Shown one piece after another: positions 10,901 through 21,700 of a stretch of DNA of 64,000 bases. Origin of the DNA: Motacilla alba alba (Eukaryota > Chordata > Aves > Passeriformes > Motacillidae); the NCBI RefSeq assembly GCF_015832195.1, contig NC_052017.1:106428929-106492928 (forward strand), in the 5' to 3' direction. The position numbers and the translations under genes are program-made. Within the stretch, counting starts at the first letter, position 1. Every line of letters begins with the position of its first letter. Below the pieces are notes generated by a model that saw nothing but the letters and a program-made list of their open reading frames with translations, had not been told where the DNA came from and made no database searches.

Positions 10901-13261
10901 TTTCCTGATGTGAGAAGTTCAGCATCTGAAGCTGTCAGCACCATGACTACTGGTGTGACTTGGAGAGCCAGTCCCTGCTGTCTGCTCATCACAGGAGCTG
11001 GCACGGTTTCCTCACGTGACATATTAACTATGAACATCTCTGTTTGAAGAGGTTTTAAACAGAAGTAGGTGACAAAGAAAAGGATTGCTGGAAAGGGGAG
11101 GGGTGGGCATGGAGAAAAATAAATGTCTCGTGTCTGATTTCCTCCTCTCAGCACAGAGACTGGGTTTGTGGGGGTTTTTGTTAACAGCTGGGCAGAGGTG
11201 AGAGCTTTGCACATGTTCTGGGAAGCGAAAGCATGAACTGTGTCAGACTTCAGCAATGTGCTGTGGAAGCACTGTCCTAAATTATTAAAATGCAGGCTGG
11301 AGAACCACAAAGAGCATCTGCATAGGGCCTGCCTCTTTCTCTTGAAACCAGTGGAATACTGAAGTGAAATATGTTGGAGACAATAATTGATAAATAGATA
11401 TATCTAAAGGATTATTGATGATTCAGGTGTTTTTATGGCCTGCCTATAATGCAGATCACGTGCTGTTGTTGCTGCCAGAGCAAGTTGTCTCTCACCAGTA
11501 GATTCTCCCTGTGTGTTCCCTCTTCCCCCATGTGTCATGTCCACACCCACCCCGCTCCCAAAAGACCTCTCAAATCCAAAATTTTATACTGTAAGGAGTA
11601 GCAGATGTTTCAAAAAGGTTTTTCAGCAAGTCTTTAGGCCTAATTTCAGACAGAGACAGTCCTTGGAGCAAAAACTGAAAATACTTGTCTCCTTGCCAAG
11701 GGTTCATCCTGCCCCCCCAGCTGAGCTCAGCTTTGCTTCTGAGAAAAGTGTCCTCTAAAGTGGTATTTAGGAGATACTTGGGCTTTGCTCAGCCACATCA
11801 GGAATTAAAGGAGAGATCACCAGGGGTTCACTTCCATGCTTTTCCCTGCTCTTCCTGCCCTTCATGGGAATACTGAAATCCCAATCATAAAGTTATGAGG
11901 ACAAAACCTGCTATCGTGCTCCCTTGCCTTTCAGTTCTCAGTGTGCTCATGTTCAAGCTTGGGAACCTAGGGGAACTGCCTGTGCCACCAGTGCTGGGAG
12001 GACTCTAAAGCTTCTCCAGGCACTTCCTGCTTTCCAGATGGCCTGCTAGCCTAGTGGCTGTTTCTGATGCACTGAGCAGGCTGGGCAACTATCCCTGCCA
12101 CTGAAGTGCTCAACCTTCAGAGAAAAGGGTATACAGTTGGGTGGAAAGCTGTTGTTGCTTGCTCTTTACTACTATCTCAGCAGCATCCTATGCCAAATTT
12201 TGTGTGTTACTTGCTGACAAAAGGGAGCCTGTACTGTTTCTCCTCCAACTGCTGCTTTTTTCCTTCTATTGCCACTTTCAAGTTTTAGGAGTGAATCCTA
12301 GCCCTTTGCACTGTCTTTGACTCCAGCTTTTCCCTTCTCCCCATGGGAAAGCCTAGCTGGAGTGCAGTAACACACCCTGCAGCTTTGTTTGAGGTTTAAT
12401 GAGGAAGGTAGCAGGGGATCGCGAGACATTGCTGGATGATTCCTCAAAGCCATTGCACTCTCTTGGACACTTTGACACGAGTAGCTTAAGGCTACTGTTT
12501 GCATCAAGTTGTTCTAGGCCCCCTCTCTTTGTAGGCACCTGTGTCCTGCCATGTGAGTGCGCTGTGCCGAGCAAAAGTGCTGTCAGCTGTTCTCCAGGTT
12601 CATTTCTTTGCTCTGTTCTTTGCTTTCCTCTTCATTTGTAATCACTGGGGTGAAGAGAGAAAGACTAAAGCAAGTGAGGATGTCCTGAAGGGGCAGACAG
12701 TCCAAGTGATTGGACTTGGTGAAACAGGCTTGTTCCCAGCAGCTTCTCAAATGAGGGCTGCTGGGTTTCTGAGGCCAAGTGCTCCACACTCTCCCCTGTG
12801 CATGTAGCACACGATGTCTGCATACTGTGAAAGCTGGATGCTGCTGTTATCCCAGGTCCCACGCCTGTAGCTCTGGAAATAACTACAAGCTGTAGTGAAG
12901 GCTTTACTCCTTTGAGGGGTGCAGAGCTGAGTACCAAGACTGAAGAGCACAGAACACCGGACCTGTCTGTTTTTACACTTTGGGTTCTGGGTTCATTACC
13001 GCGTGTCCAGTGCCTTGTCCCTCCCATTATTGGATACAAAAGCTGTTTGTGTGCAGGGCACAACGCCAGTGTTTCACACTTGGTGCAGACCTTCAGTAAC
13101 CTAGACAAGCACCCCATCTGGCTTTGTAACACTGAAGGAATAAGCAATAAACTTCATCTTTTCTTTCAGATATATCCTACGGCCTCTTCTTTCCTCTTCT
13201 TTTGCAGGCATGAGATGGTCACTCATTGCCTGCTCTCTGTAGCTATTCTGGCATGTTAGCT
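10901..13261. other. Intergenic sequence downstream of TAF4B
   Basis: No gene or repeat family was recognised. The open frames here (up to 160 codons, - strand 12665-13147) show no known domain and have the overlapping, multi-frame pattern of chance frames in moderately GC-rich DNA. Confidence 0.6.
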
Positions 13262-13267
13262 GATAAC

Positions 13268-13665
13268 TGTGGTTGTGATATTTTGTGAAAATCCTTTGCT
13301 AGGATTTTCTTCTCCTGAGAAGCTGAGAAGGCCTCAGCTTCAAGTGTAAACAATTTGTTACCTGCTACTGTGGAATGCAGCAGGTGCTTTCTCGATTGGT
13401 CAATGTGAGATGTTTCTACTTGGTGGCCAATCGAGAAAGCAGCAGCTCTCAGACTCTCTAGGAGTCACAGGACTTTGTTGTTCATTCTTTTCTATTCCTG
13501 TCTCGCCTTCTGATTCTTCTCTCTCTATTCTTCGTAGTATAGTTATAGTGTGATCTTTTTTAATGTAATATATATCATAATACAATAAACCAGCCTTCTG
13601 AAATAGAGTCAAGATCTCTCCTTCCCTTCACCAAGTCCAGACTGCCCAGAAGACCCACGGTAATA
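13268..13665 (+). mobile_element. Solo LTR of a songbird endogenous retrovirus
   Basis: A 398-bp unit begins TGTGG, ends AATA and is flanked by the perfect 6-bp direct repeat GATAAC (13262-13267 and 13666-13671), the target-site duplication of an integrated retrovirus. Inside are an inverted-repeat U3 segment with ATTGG/CCAAT boxes (13386-13440), a pyrimidine-rich stretch, and the polyadenylation signal AATAAA at 13584-13589 followed by GCCTTCTGAAA. This internal order matches an LTR type common in passerine genomes. A 6-bp duplication fits an ERVK/betaretrovirus-like class. No gag, pol or env sequence flanks it, so the provirus was reduced to one LTR by recombination. The expected terminal CA has changed to TA. 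Subfamily name not assigned. Confidence 0.85.
13386..13440. repeat. 14-bp perfect inverted repeat in the LTR U3
   Basis: GCTTTCTCGATTGG (13386-13399) and its exact reverse complement CCAATCGAGAAAGC (13427-13440) surround a 27-base spacer. Each arm carries a CCAAT box, so the pair probably formed an enhancer with NF-Y-type sites. Perfect preservation of both arms in an otherwise decaying LTR is notable. Confidence 0.85.
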
Positions 13666-13671
13666 GATAAC

Positions 13672-16170
13672 TTTGCTACCCGGTCTCTCCTCAGGAGCTC
13701 CTGCTCCACAGTTCCCCTTCTGGGGAGCCTGGTTTTGAAAGGGTTTTTTGCTGTGAAGAAGGGAGGAAAGGGAAGATTTTCATCCTGGACTTCAATGGTT
13801 ATTTTGGAGTGGAAAGAGATGGCAGCACAAGTCACCCCACAGCCCTGAGGCTGCTGCTTTCTGCACCGGGAAGATCCTTGCAGGAAGCTGGTGTTTCATG
13901 GTGGCTAAGACTTCTGCCATTAAGTCCTACTTCAGTCAGAGGTTTTCTACAAGGTCCTTATAGCAGTAGGTGCCTCCCATCTTCCAAGGGATGTTTCCCT
14001 GGCAGAACCATCTAAAGTTCCTGCTGGACACTCTATCAAGAGATGGTCATCCATTCTCTTCCCCAGCCCCATCTCACAGTCCCACAGCTCTTCCCTGTGT
14101 CTCATTGTCCGCCTGTGTGTGTCTCAGAACTAGCAAAGGGTACAGAGCCTGTTTTGTGTAATTCAAGTGGACACTGAGGGGTGTCAGGACCCACACTGAG
14201 GCCCCAGAGGGTGACCAGAACTCTGTGTTTCACCAGAGTTCTGCCTGTTTGCAGTGTCACTAAAAGATCACCTCCCCTGGGGCTGTGCCCTGGTGGGAGG
14301 GAGCAAAGGTGGGGGTCTTCTGCACAGGTACTGCTATGGCATAAAGTGCCTGTTTTATCAGCTTGGCATGCCACGCTCCTGCTCCACAGGCTTTGTTTGA
14401 TAACTGCTCTGCAGTTATCAGTAAGCAGTTACTGTCTCTACCAGATCACAGGGAATAGTGTTTTTAAATCTATTTGAAATGAAAAATTATCTGACAGATC
14501 ATCTGTATCTGTTTTTGAGAGCTAATTCATAATTATGTGTAGTTCCCCAAGCTTCTTGAGATATTTGCTATTCCACTTTGAAGTGTTTAGCATGACGGGG
14601 TTTATTATTTACAGTTATTTTAAGGTGTTTCTTATTTCTGTTCTTAGAAGCTGGAAGGGAGGATAGAAGTATGTTTTTCAAGTAATTATGTGTGAATATA
14701 CATGTATTCCGTGTGTATAAGGACGTCTGAGTAACTTTTAAAAAGAAATACTCTATGTAAAGACTGAGTTATAACAGCTCCCAGGTGTGAAACTCCAGCA
14801 ACAAGGAGAGAGGGAGGAAGGAGATAAATTATCTTCTTTCTTTAAGAGGTTTCAAGTTTTAATGTGTTAAAATCCTTTGATACCTTTGTGCAAAATTGGG
14901 CAGAGAATAAAGTCTCCCTTGAAGAGCTGATCAGCGGGAAGTCTCAAGAAGGAAGGGTAGGAAAAGGAGAATGCATACAGAGAATCAAAACCAGAGCTTG
15001 CTCCTCTCTTCAGGAGCTTCAGTGATACATTTACATGCATTCTGGCAGAGGCTTTCTTTTAGAGAAAAGACAGAAAAAGACCTTCCTAGAAACAAAGAAG
15101 GTGGGTACGTGTAGGCAGGCTGTGTATTTAATGAAGACGACTTACCGAGGAAGAAATCTTTATATTGTTGCTTCCTGCTCAATGCAATTTTCATTTTTAA
15201 CTTCATGTCTCTTAAAATTTGGAAAACCCCTCCATTATCTCTCTTTGAAGGACTATATATTTTATATATCTTATATATATCTTTATATCTCTCTACCCCT
15301 CATCTCTCTTTGAAGGAGTAGCAAGTACTATCACCAGCACAGAACTGAGCTGCTGTGGGCCACATGCTGTTCATGGGAGTCGGTGGTCGAATGCCAGAAG
15401 AAGAGGCTGGTGTAAGGAGAAGATGTGTAGCTACATTAGACAGACCAGGAGCTGTGTAAATACAGTGTGGGCTACTCAACATCTTGTAGCTGAAGCAGTT
15501 TTCCTCTACTGATGTGAATAAACCACGGTTGAAGTCTTATAGCCCATGTGAGCATCTGCCTTGCGCCAAGCTGAGGTGGTAATCAGGCTTGTGCTACCTC
15601 TTGTCAGGGCCAGGTCTGTAATTTTCTGCACCCTGCCTTTCACCAGCCCATTCCTTAGCCCTTTGCAGACCGGCTGGTGGGTGGTGCAAGCTCAAAGAGG
15701 CCTCATCTCACACAGCTCTCAGTCTTTGCTTCTAATTTGAAAGCTTTAGCTTTCTTTATTACAGGGGGAAAAAAAAACCTGAAAGTGACCCAAACATCAG
15801 GTACAGAGGGCAAATATTAAAAGTAAGCTTGTTTTTGCCTTTGAAATTCCACACTTCTTAGAAGCTGTTGGTGAGTGATGCCCCAGAGCTGGGGAGGATG
15901 GCTCCAGAAAAAGATCCCCTCGAGTGTGCAATCAGCCCTTCACAGCAGTCTGCTGGGGATGCTGAAATAGAAATCAGCATTTCGAGATTTTTTTTCCCAT
16001 GCGGTAAAGAAGAACCTGTGGGAAGGTCCTCCCTATGTCCTACACAAAACCAGGATATCCAGTTATTAGTGAGAGATACCTCCAGGGCAAGCTCAAATTT
16101 TGCAACACTTCCCAAGGCAGGGAAAATGCCCTGGGCTAGGGCAGTCTTGGGAAGAGAATGAGTCAGGAGC
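13672..16170. other. Intergenic sequence without recognised genes
   Basis: No gene was recognised. An AT-rich block at about 14455-14720 has the look of a conserved non-coding element. At 15237-15252 and 15302-15317 a 16-base direct repeat (ATCTCTCTTTGAAGGA) flanks a short TA-rich segment, probably replication slippage. The remainder is unique sequence. Confidence 0.6.
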
Positions 16171-16189
16171 CCTTTCTTTTCTTCCTTGC

Positions 16190-16434
<245 letters not shown>

Positions 16435-16789
16435 GTCCTGATCAAGTAAAAACTCTGTAGGGATGAACACTTTGCAGAGACCCAATTCTTCCAGACCTCC
16501 CTGTACGTGGGTGAGGCTCCTCCACCTCCTGAGCTAGACTCCTGCCTTTTCAGGCTTTTTCTCCTTAACAGGCTCAGCTTACTGCAGTTCTGAGCCACCT
16601 CTGGCAGCAGGGAAGCCGAGCTGACCCCAGGTGCAGCATCCCCCAAGGAATAAAGCCCGGCAGATGCCACCCAGCCCTCGCAGAGTGGAAGGGTGGCACC
16701 TCTTCGGGTGATTCTTTCCCCTCCCCCAAAAACACATGGATGATTTAAAGAAGGGATCAAGAAGAGATTTGAAATTCCTGTTTAGCTGT

Positions 16790-17165
16790 CACCCGCCTTG
16801 GGCGGCACCTGACACATGGGAGCAGCCGCATCGGCACAGGGCTGGGGCAGGGTGGGTGGCACCGGGGCCATGGATGGCGGGAGCTGGCGTTTGACCCTCC
16901 GGCAGCTCCTGCGCGGCGACCCAGCCCCGGGAAGGGCGGAGAGGCTGCGCTGGCGGAGGCAGCCTTGAGAAAGCTCCTGCTTGGCTCCGGGCCCAGAGGA
17001 GCCAGCACCACCCTGCCGCCCCAGGGCCGCCGGGCCTGCCCGGCCCGGCCCAGCCCGGGGGAAGGCCCGGCCCTGGGGAAGGCCCTTCCCCTCGGAGCGC
17101 CGGCGGCTCTCGGCCCGAGGGCGGGTGGGGGGCCTGGCTGGGGGGGCTTTGAGCCCTCGCTGAAC
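16790..17165. other. GC-rich island, possible CpG-island promoter
   Basis: A sharply bounded block far richer in G and C than anything else in the window, with many CGs (for example at 16913-16920, 17029-17045, 17095-17125). It lies about 6 kb beyond the proposed TAF4B 3' end and 22 kb from the KCTD1 3' end, so neither gene accounts for it. It could be the promoter of an unannotated non-coding RNA, or a local GC hotspot. Open frames of 128-156 codons on the - strand overlap in two or three frames and have Pro/Gly/Ala/Arg composition typical of GC-rich non-coding DNA. No TATA box or splice structure is evident. Confidence 0.5.
17119..17146 (+). repeat. G-quadruplex motif
   Basis: Four G runs on the + strand (17119-17121, 17123-17125, 17127-17132, 17140-17146) separated by loops of 1, 1 and 7 bases satisfy the standard G3+N1-7 rule. 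The motif lies at the edge of the GC-rich island, as is common near promoters. Confidence 0.8.
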
Positions 17166-17589
17166 CATGATTCCCTGGGTGCTCCGTGAAGTGACATGGC
17201 ACCGGCTTCCTCAGGCACATCTCTCATTGAGAAGGTGTTGAGAAGCCAGTCTGCATCGCGGGCAGTAAGCCATATGTAAGGGGGTCGAGTTCCTCATGTC
17301 AGGATGCAGCGCAAGCATCCCCTGGCTCTTGGAACAAAGATCCCCAGGCACACCTGACCAACATGCAGTGGCCCTGCTCCCACTCTTGTCCCCTCCACCT
17401 GTTTTCTGTGGTGTTGGATCTCCTTCCCACCAGTTCTTTACTCCTACAGCTGCCTTAGTTTTGCATCTTTCCCTCCTGTTTGTGTGTTGCACAAACCTGC
17501 TGTAACATTGCCTGTCTTTCCTTATTGTTCTCCCTGGCCTTCCCTTTCTCAGTGTTTTAAACCCTGGGAATTATGTTTTGAAACTATAA

Positions 17590-18785
17590 GGTGTACTCCC
17601 ACTAATAAACAATGCTGGGATAGTGGTGACAGCAGATGAGGACAAGGCTGAGGTACTCAGCAATTTTTTGGCTTCAATGGCAACCTCTCTTCCACATCTC
17701 TCAAGTGGATGGGCAGCAGAATGGGCACTTGGGGAGCAAAGTGTTTTCCACTGTGTAAGCATGACCACCTGAGGAGCCTGAATGTACATAAGTCTCCCAG
17801 AATCCTGAGGGAATTGGCTGATGTAGTTGTCAAGCCACTCTCCATGATATTTGAAAAGTCATGCCACTCAGTTGAAGGCCCAGGTGACTGGAAAAAGGGA
17901 AAAACATTGTACCCATCTCTGGAAAGAGTAGAATGGGGGACCTTGGGACCTACCGACCTGTCAGCCTCATCTTCATGCCTGGGAAAATCATGGAACAGAT
18001 CCTCCCAGAAGCTGTGCTAAGGCACATGAAGGACAGGGATGTGATTCAGGACAGCCAGCACAGCTTCACCAAGGGCAAGTCCTGCCCGACCAACCCAGTG
18101 GCCTTCTATGATGGAGTGACTACATCAGTGGACAGGGAAAAGGCTATAGTTGTCATCTAACTGAGTATCTGTAAAGCCTTTGACACAGTATCCTACAATG
18201 TGTTTCTCTCTAAATTAGAGAGAGGACAGTCCATCCAATTTGGTGGATGAACTGTTAGATGGATAAGAAATTGGTTGGATGGTCATATCTGGAGGATAGT
18301 GGTCAATGGCTCAGAGCCCTGAAGGAAATCAATGACAAGTGATGTCCCACAGGGGTCCGTATTGGTACTGGTGTTATTTAATACCTTCATTAATGACATA
18401 GATAGAGGGATCAAGTGCACCTTCAGCAAGTTTGCAGATGACACCAAACTGCAAATTGACACACCTGAAGGATGCTACCCAGAGGGACCTGGACAAGTTC
18501 AAAAAATAGGCCCATAGAAACCTCATGAGATTTAACAAGACCAAGTGCAAGTGCTGCACCTGGGTTGAGGCAACCCCAGACATGAGTACAGATGGGAGAA
18601 GTAGTCACTGAGAGAAGGACTTGGTGGTTCTGGTGGATGAGAGGCTGGACATTAGCAGGCTGCATGTACTTGCAGCCTGGAAAACCATCTGTGTCCTGGA
18701 CTGCATCAAATGCAGCATTCTCAGAAGATCAAGGAAGGTGATTCAGCCCCTCTACTCCACTATCATGATTCTATGAATTCTGAAC
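17590..18785 (+). mobile_element. CR1 LINE fragment with reverse-transcriptase remnants
   Basis: In shifting frames on the + strand the translation shows CR1 ORF2 order: TADEDKAEVLSNFLASM (about 17614-17685), [20 protein letters not shown] with [11 protein letters not shown] (about 17978-18085), CKAFDTVSYNVFLSKLE, VVNGS, a DVPQGSV motif (18339), [11 protein letters not shown], and FADDTKL (18432), the catalytic aspartate motif of reverse transcriptase. Stops and frameshifts interrupt it, so it is dead. After RRSRKVIQPLYSTI (about 18725-18765) it jumps directly to ATGATTCTATGA (18765-18776), the terminal CR1 3' repeat. The end of ORF2 and the 3' UTR have been deleted. Confidence 0.92.
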
Positions 18786-18789
18786 TGGG

Positions 18790-21700
18790 AGGGAACTGTC
18801 TGCTTCATCCAGACACCTTACAACCTGACTTGAACTTCTGTGCTTAGGCAAAACCCAAGTGAAATGCTCATGGACGAGCAACACCCAGACCAGGTGCTTC
18901 CACCTTCATCTTTCACAGCTGTTGGGCACTTCTGCTCTGCCAGGGGGCCTGCCTTCCTCTTCAGCTTTCATGGCTGTTCTGATTCTCCTCCCCATCCCTC
19001 AAATAATTTGTTTTCCTTGGATGACTGCCATTGCTTCTCAGCCTTCTTCAGGTTTGCGGCTTTGATTGCCTTCCATAGGAGACGTCTCCTGCACAAGCAA
19101 GTCCTCAGCTGCCCCTTGTCTGAGCTGAGAGCTCACAAAGCTTTATCACAAACCTGTTGTCCAGGCAGGAATTGTGAGCACTTGGGGGTCCCTGTGGGCA
19201 AGTTGAGACATTAAATCAATTTGAACAGGGCTAAAATAGGGCTGTTTCTTTCTCTCCCATTATCTTTGTTAATGAGTAGGCAGTCTCAGTCCTGTGGTAT
19301 TTGCAATCTTGAGAGCTTCCAAACCTTGAATGTAACTTCTTGAGAGCCTTGAGGAGTGCTGGCTGTAAAAGTTTCTGCTGTCATTTCTGCCTTTCCACAG
19401 TGTCACAAAAGCAGGTTCCTTTTTCCCAGAGAAGGACAGCCAGGGTGGAGCAGTTTTCCTTCCCTAGATTCCTGGGTGCACCTCCTGCAGGAAGAAGGCA
19501 TGCTGTCCCAGGCAGCTGCAGTGCTTTTAGGCTATTAAGCTGTTTCAGATGTCTCGTTTAAGTTGAGCTTTGCTGTGATGCCAATAAAAACTTGCTGGTG
19601 TTAGGCTTCTGTGGCATCATGGAGAATGCCATGAGAAGGAAGCACTCACTTCTCAGCAGCTGAAACCCTGCACTGGGGATTTCCCTCCATCTATTTTTTG
19701 GTAGTTTCCTTTCCCAATGTGACTTTCTCTGTGGATGTCCATGGTGCATTGCTTGAGGCAATGTAGACCAAGGACAGCACTATGTCATACCTTCTTAAGA
19801 TTTACCACAAAAAAATGCCCTTTCCTGAAATTAGCTGTGAATCCTAAACTGACTGAAAGGTCACATCTTGTGACACCTCCGCGCATGTGGGGCTGCTTTG
19901 GGGGTTGCACTTTGCAAACCCTCTCCCTCATCCTTTTGCTTCCTGATTCTGCTCTGTGTTCAAATGTGCAGGGAGCTCTCAGACAAAGTGTAAAACAGTC
20001 TCCACTCCCATGGGTTCGTGGTTTTGCTTTCCATTGTGCCAACAGCAGGCTGTCTGAGGGAATACAAATGGTGCTCAGCACAGGGCTTGGATAATTAATA
20101 CTGTTTCTTTCAGCTACAGTATTACGTACGCCTCTGGTTGATATCTATGATGATAAAGATATAGTCATTTCTATAACTGCACAAAAGAAATATATGGGAG
20201 GAAAAAATTGAATTTTTTCTGGTCCAAATTAATATGGGCCCAAAACTCTCACATTAAATTTCCCAGAACAAAACCATCCTATTTTCATGACCCCAGGAAA
20301 GGCCCTTAGATGCTCTCCTAGGAGCTTATATGCCTCCATGTACCCAGACCTCCCTCCCCAGAGCAGCTAAGAGGGACAGGGGCTCACCTTTCCCACAAAA
20401 AACATGTGGGGACAGATAGGTCATATCCACCACAATGGTACAGGGCTTGTCTGCCACCCCCAGCATGGCTGCAGTGGGGGGACAGCATTTTCCTGCTGCT
20501 CCTTGGGGAGAAAAACCCTTGCTCAGTATATCCTGCCCCAAGGCAAAGCAAAAGCCATGAGGAGCCGCTCCAACCTGCTGTGGTTGGTTTAGACTATGAA
20601 ATTGTGGGGGATTTTTTTGCTGTTATTTAGTGAGCAACTCACTGTGAATTTAATAGATGAGTTTTGCTATCAGTAACAACCCCCCTAACCCCCAAGCAGT
20701 TTATTTCATGTGTACAAGAGTAAAAAAGGGAAAAGTAAGAACACCTCTGGGGAAAATAAGGGGTTGGGAAATGGCTGTAAGTGTACGCACAGGATTGCCA
20801 AACCCACATGTTCAAAAAGTATGAATCAGATCTCCAGGAATCACAAGACTGGTGGTCTGAATTCCAAGTATAAAATCTGGGCAGTTCCTGAAGGGTATTT
20901 CCCTCCATGTTTTCAATGCTCTAGGGGAAGCTGTATGCCCTCCCTTGGGGAGAGAGTGTTGGTGGGCTGGAGTTGAGGCTTACGCATAAATATAAAAATC
21001 CATCCTCCCTTTGCTGGAGCCTGAGATGGTTGTGATGCCCTCCAAATCCCCAAAGCCTGCCTCGTTGCAGGGCTCTCCCCACTGTGGGGCATTGCTGCTA
21101 CACCCTCATATCCCTGATGTGCTGCCTGGAAGCACAGCCAAGCCCCAGTGCCCACCTTGCCACAGTGGGGAACAATAGCTGCTTGTACCAGGATTATTCT
21201 CCTCTCTGTGGATAGGTGGTGAGGAAGAGGCATATTTATTTAGTCCTCAGACTTTAATAGGAGAGAGACGCAGCTTTGAGTAGTCCAAAGATGTACTTGG
21301 CCAGGGCCATAAAACCTGCTCAGCACTGCCCAGGGTAGGGAGAGCTGCCTGCAACACCTGTTCTGGAGGGACGTAAATTGTTTTTCTGTACTATGCAGGA
21401 GCTTGCTTTAAGACAAAGCTGAAACTTTTTTTATCTGGGGGTACAAATTAATACCTCCTTCCCCAAAGTTGCCCAAAAACCCCAAAAACCTGAGAAGGGG
21501 AGTGCTGTGGCAAACTTCCTCTGTACTATACCAAGTGGCCCAATTTGTTGGTGCCTGAGCCCCCAGGCAGGGAGCAGCCTTCACCCACACCTCCAAATAT
21601 GGATGTGCTGGCAGGAGAGAGGAGCTTCCTCTGTCTCCTGCCTCACTGGAGGGCCTCTAGATCTATAACTGATCTAAACTGCAGTTGCCCAACTCGGCCT

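Noticed and set aside
16757..17227. Overlapping Pro/Gly/Ala/Arg-rich frames of 128-156 codons on the - strand
   Set aside because: High GC removes stop codons in several frames at once; no domain, no splice structure, and competing frames of similar length.
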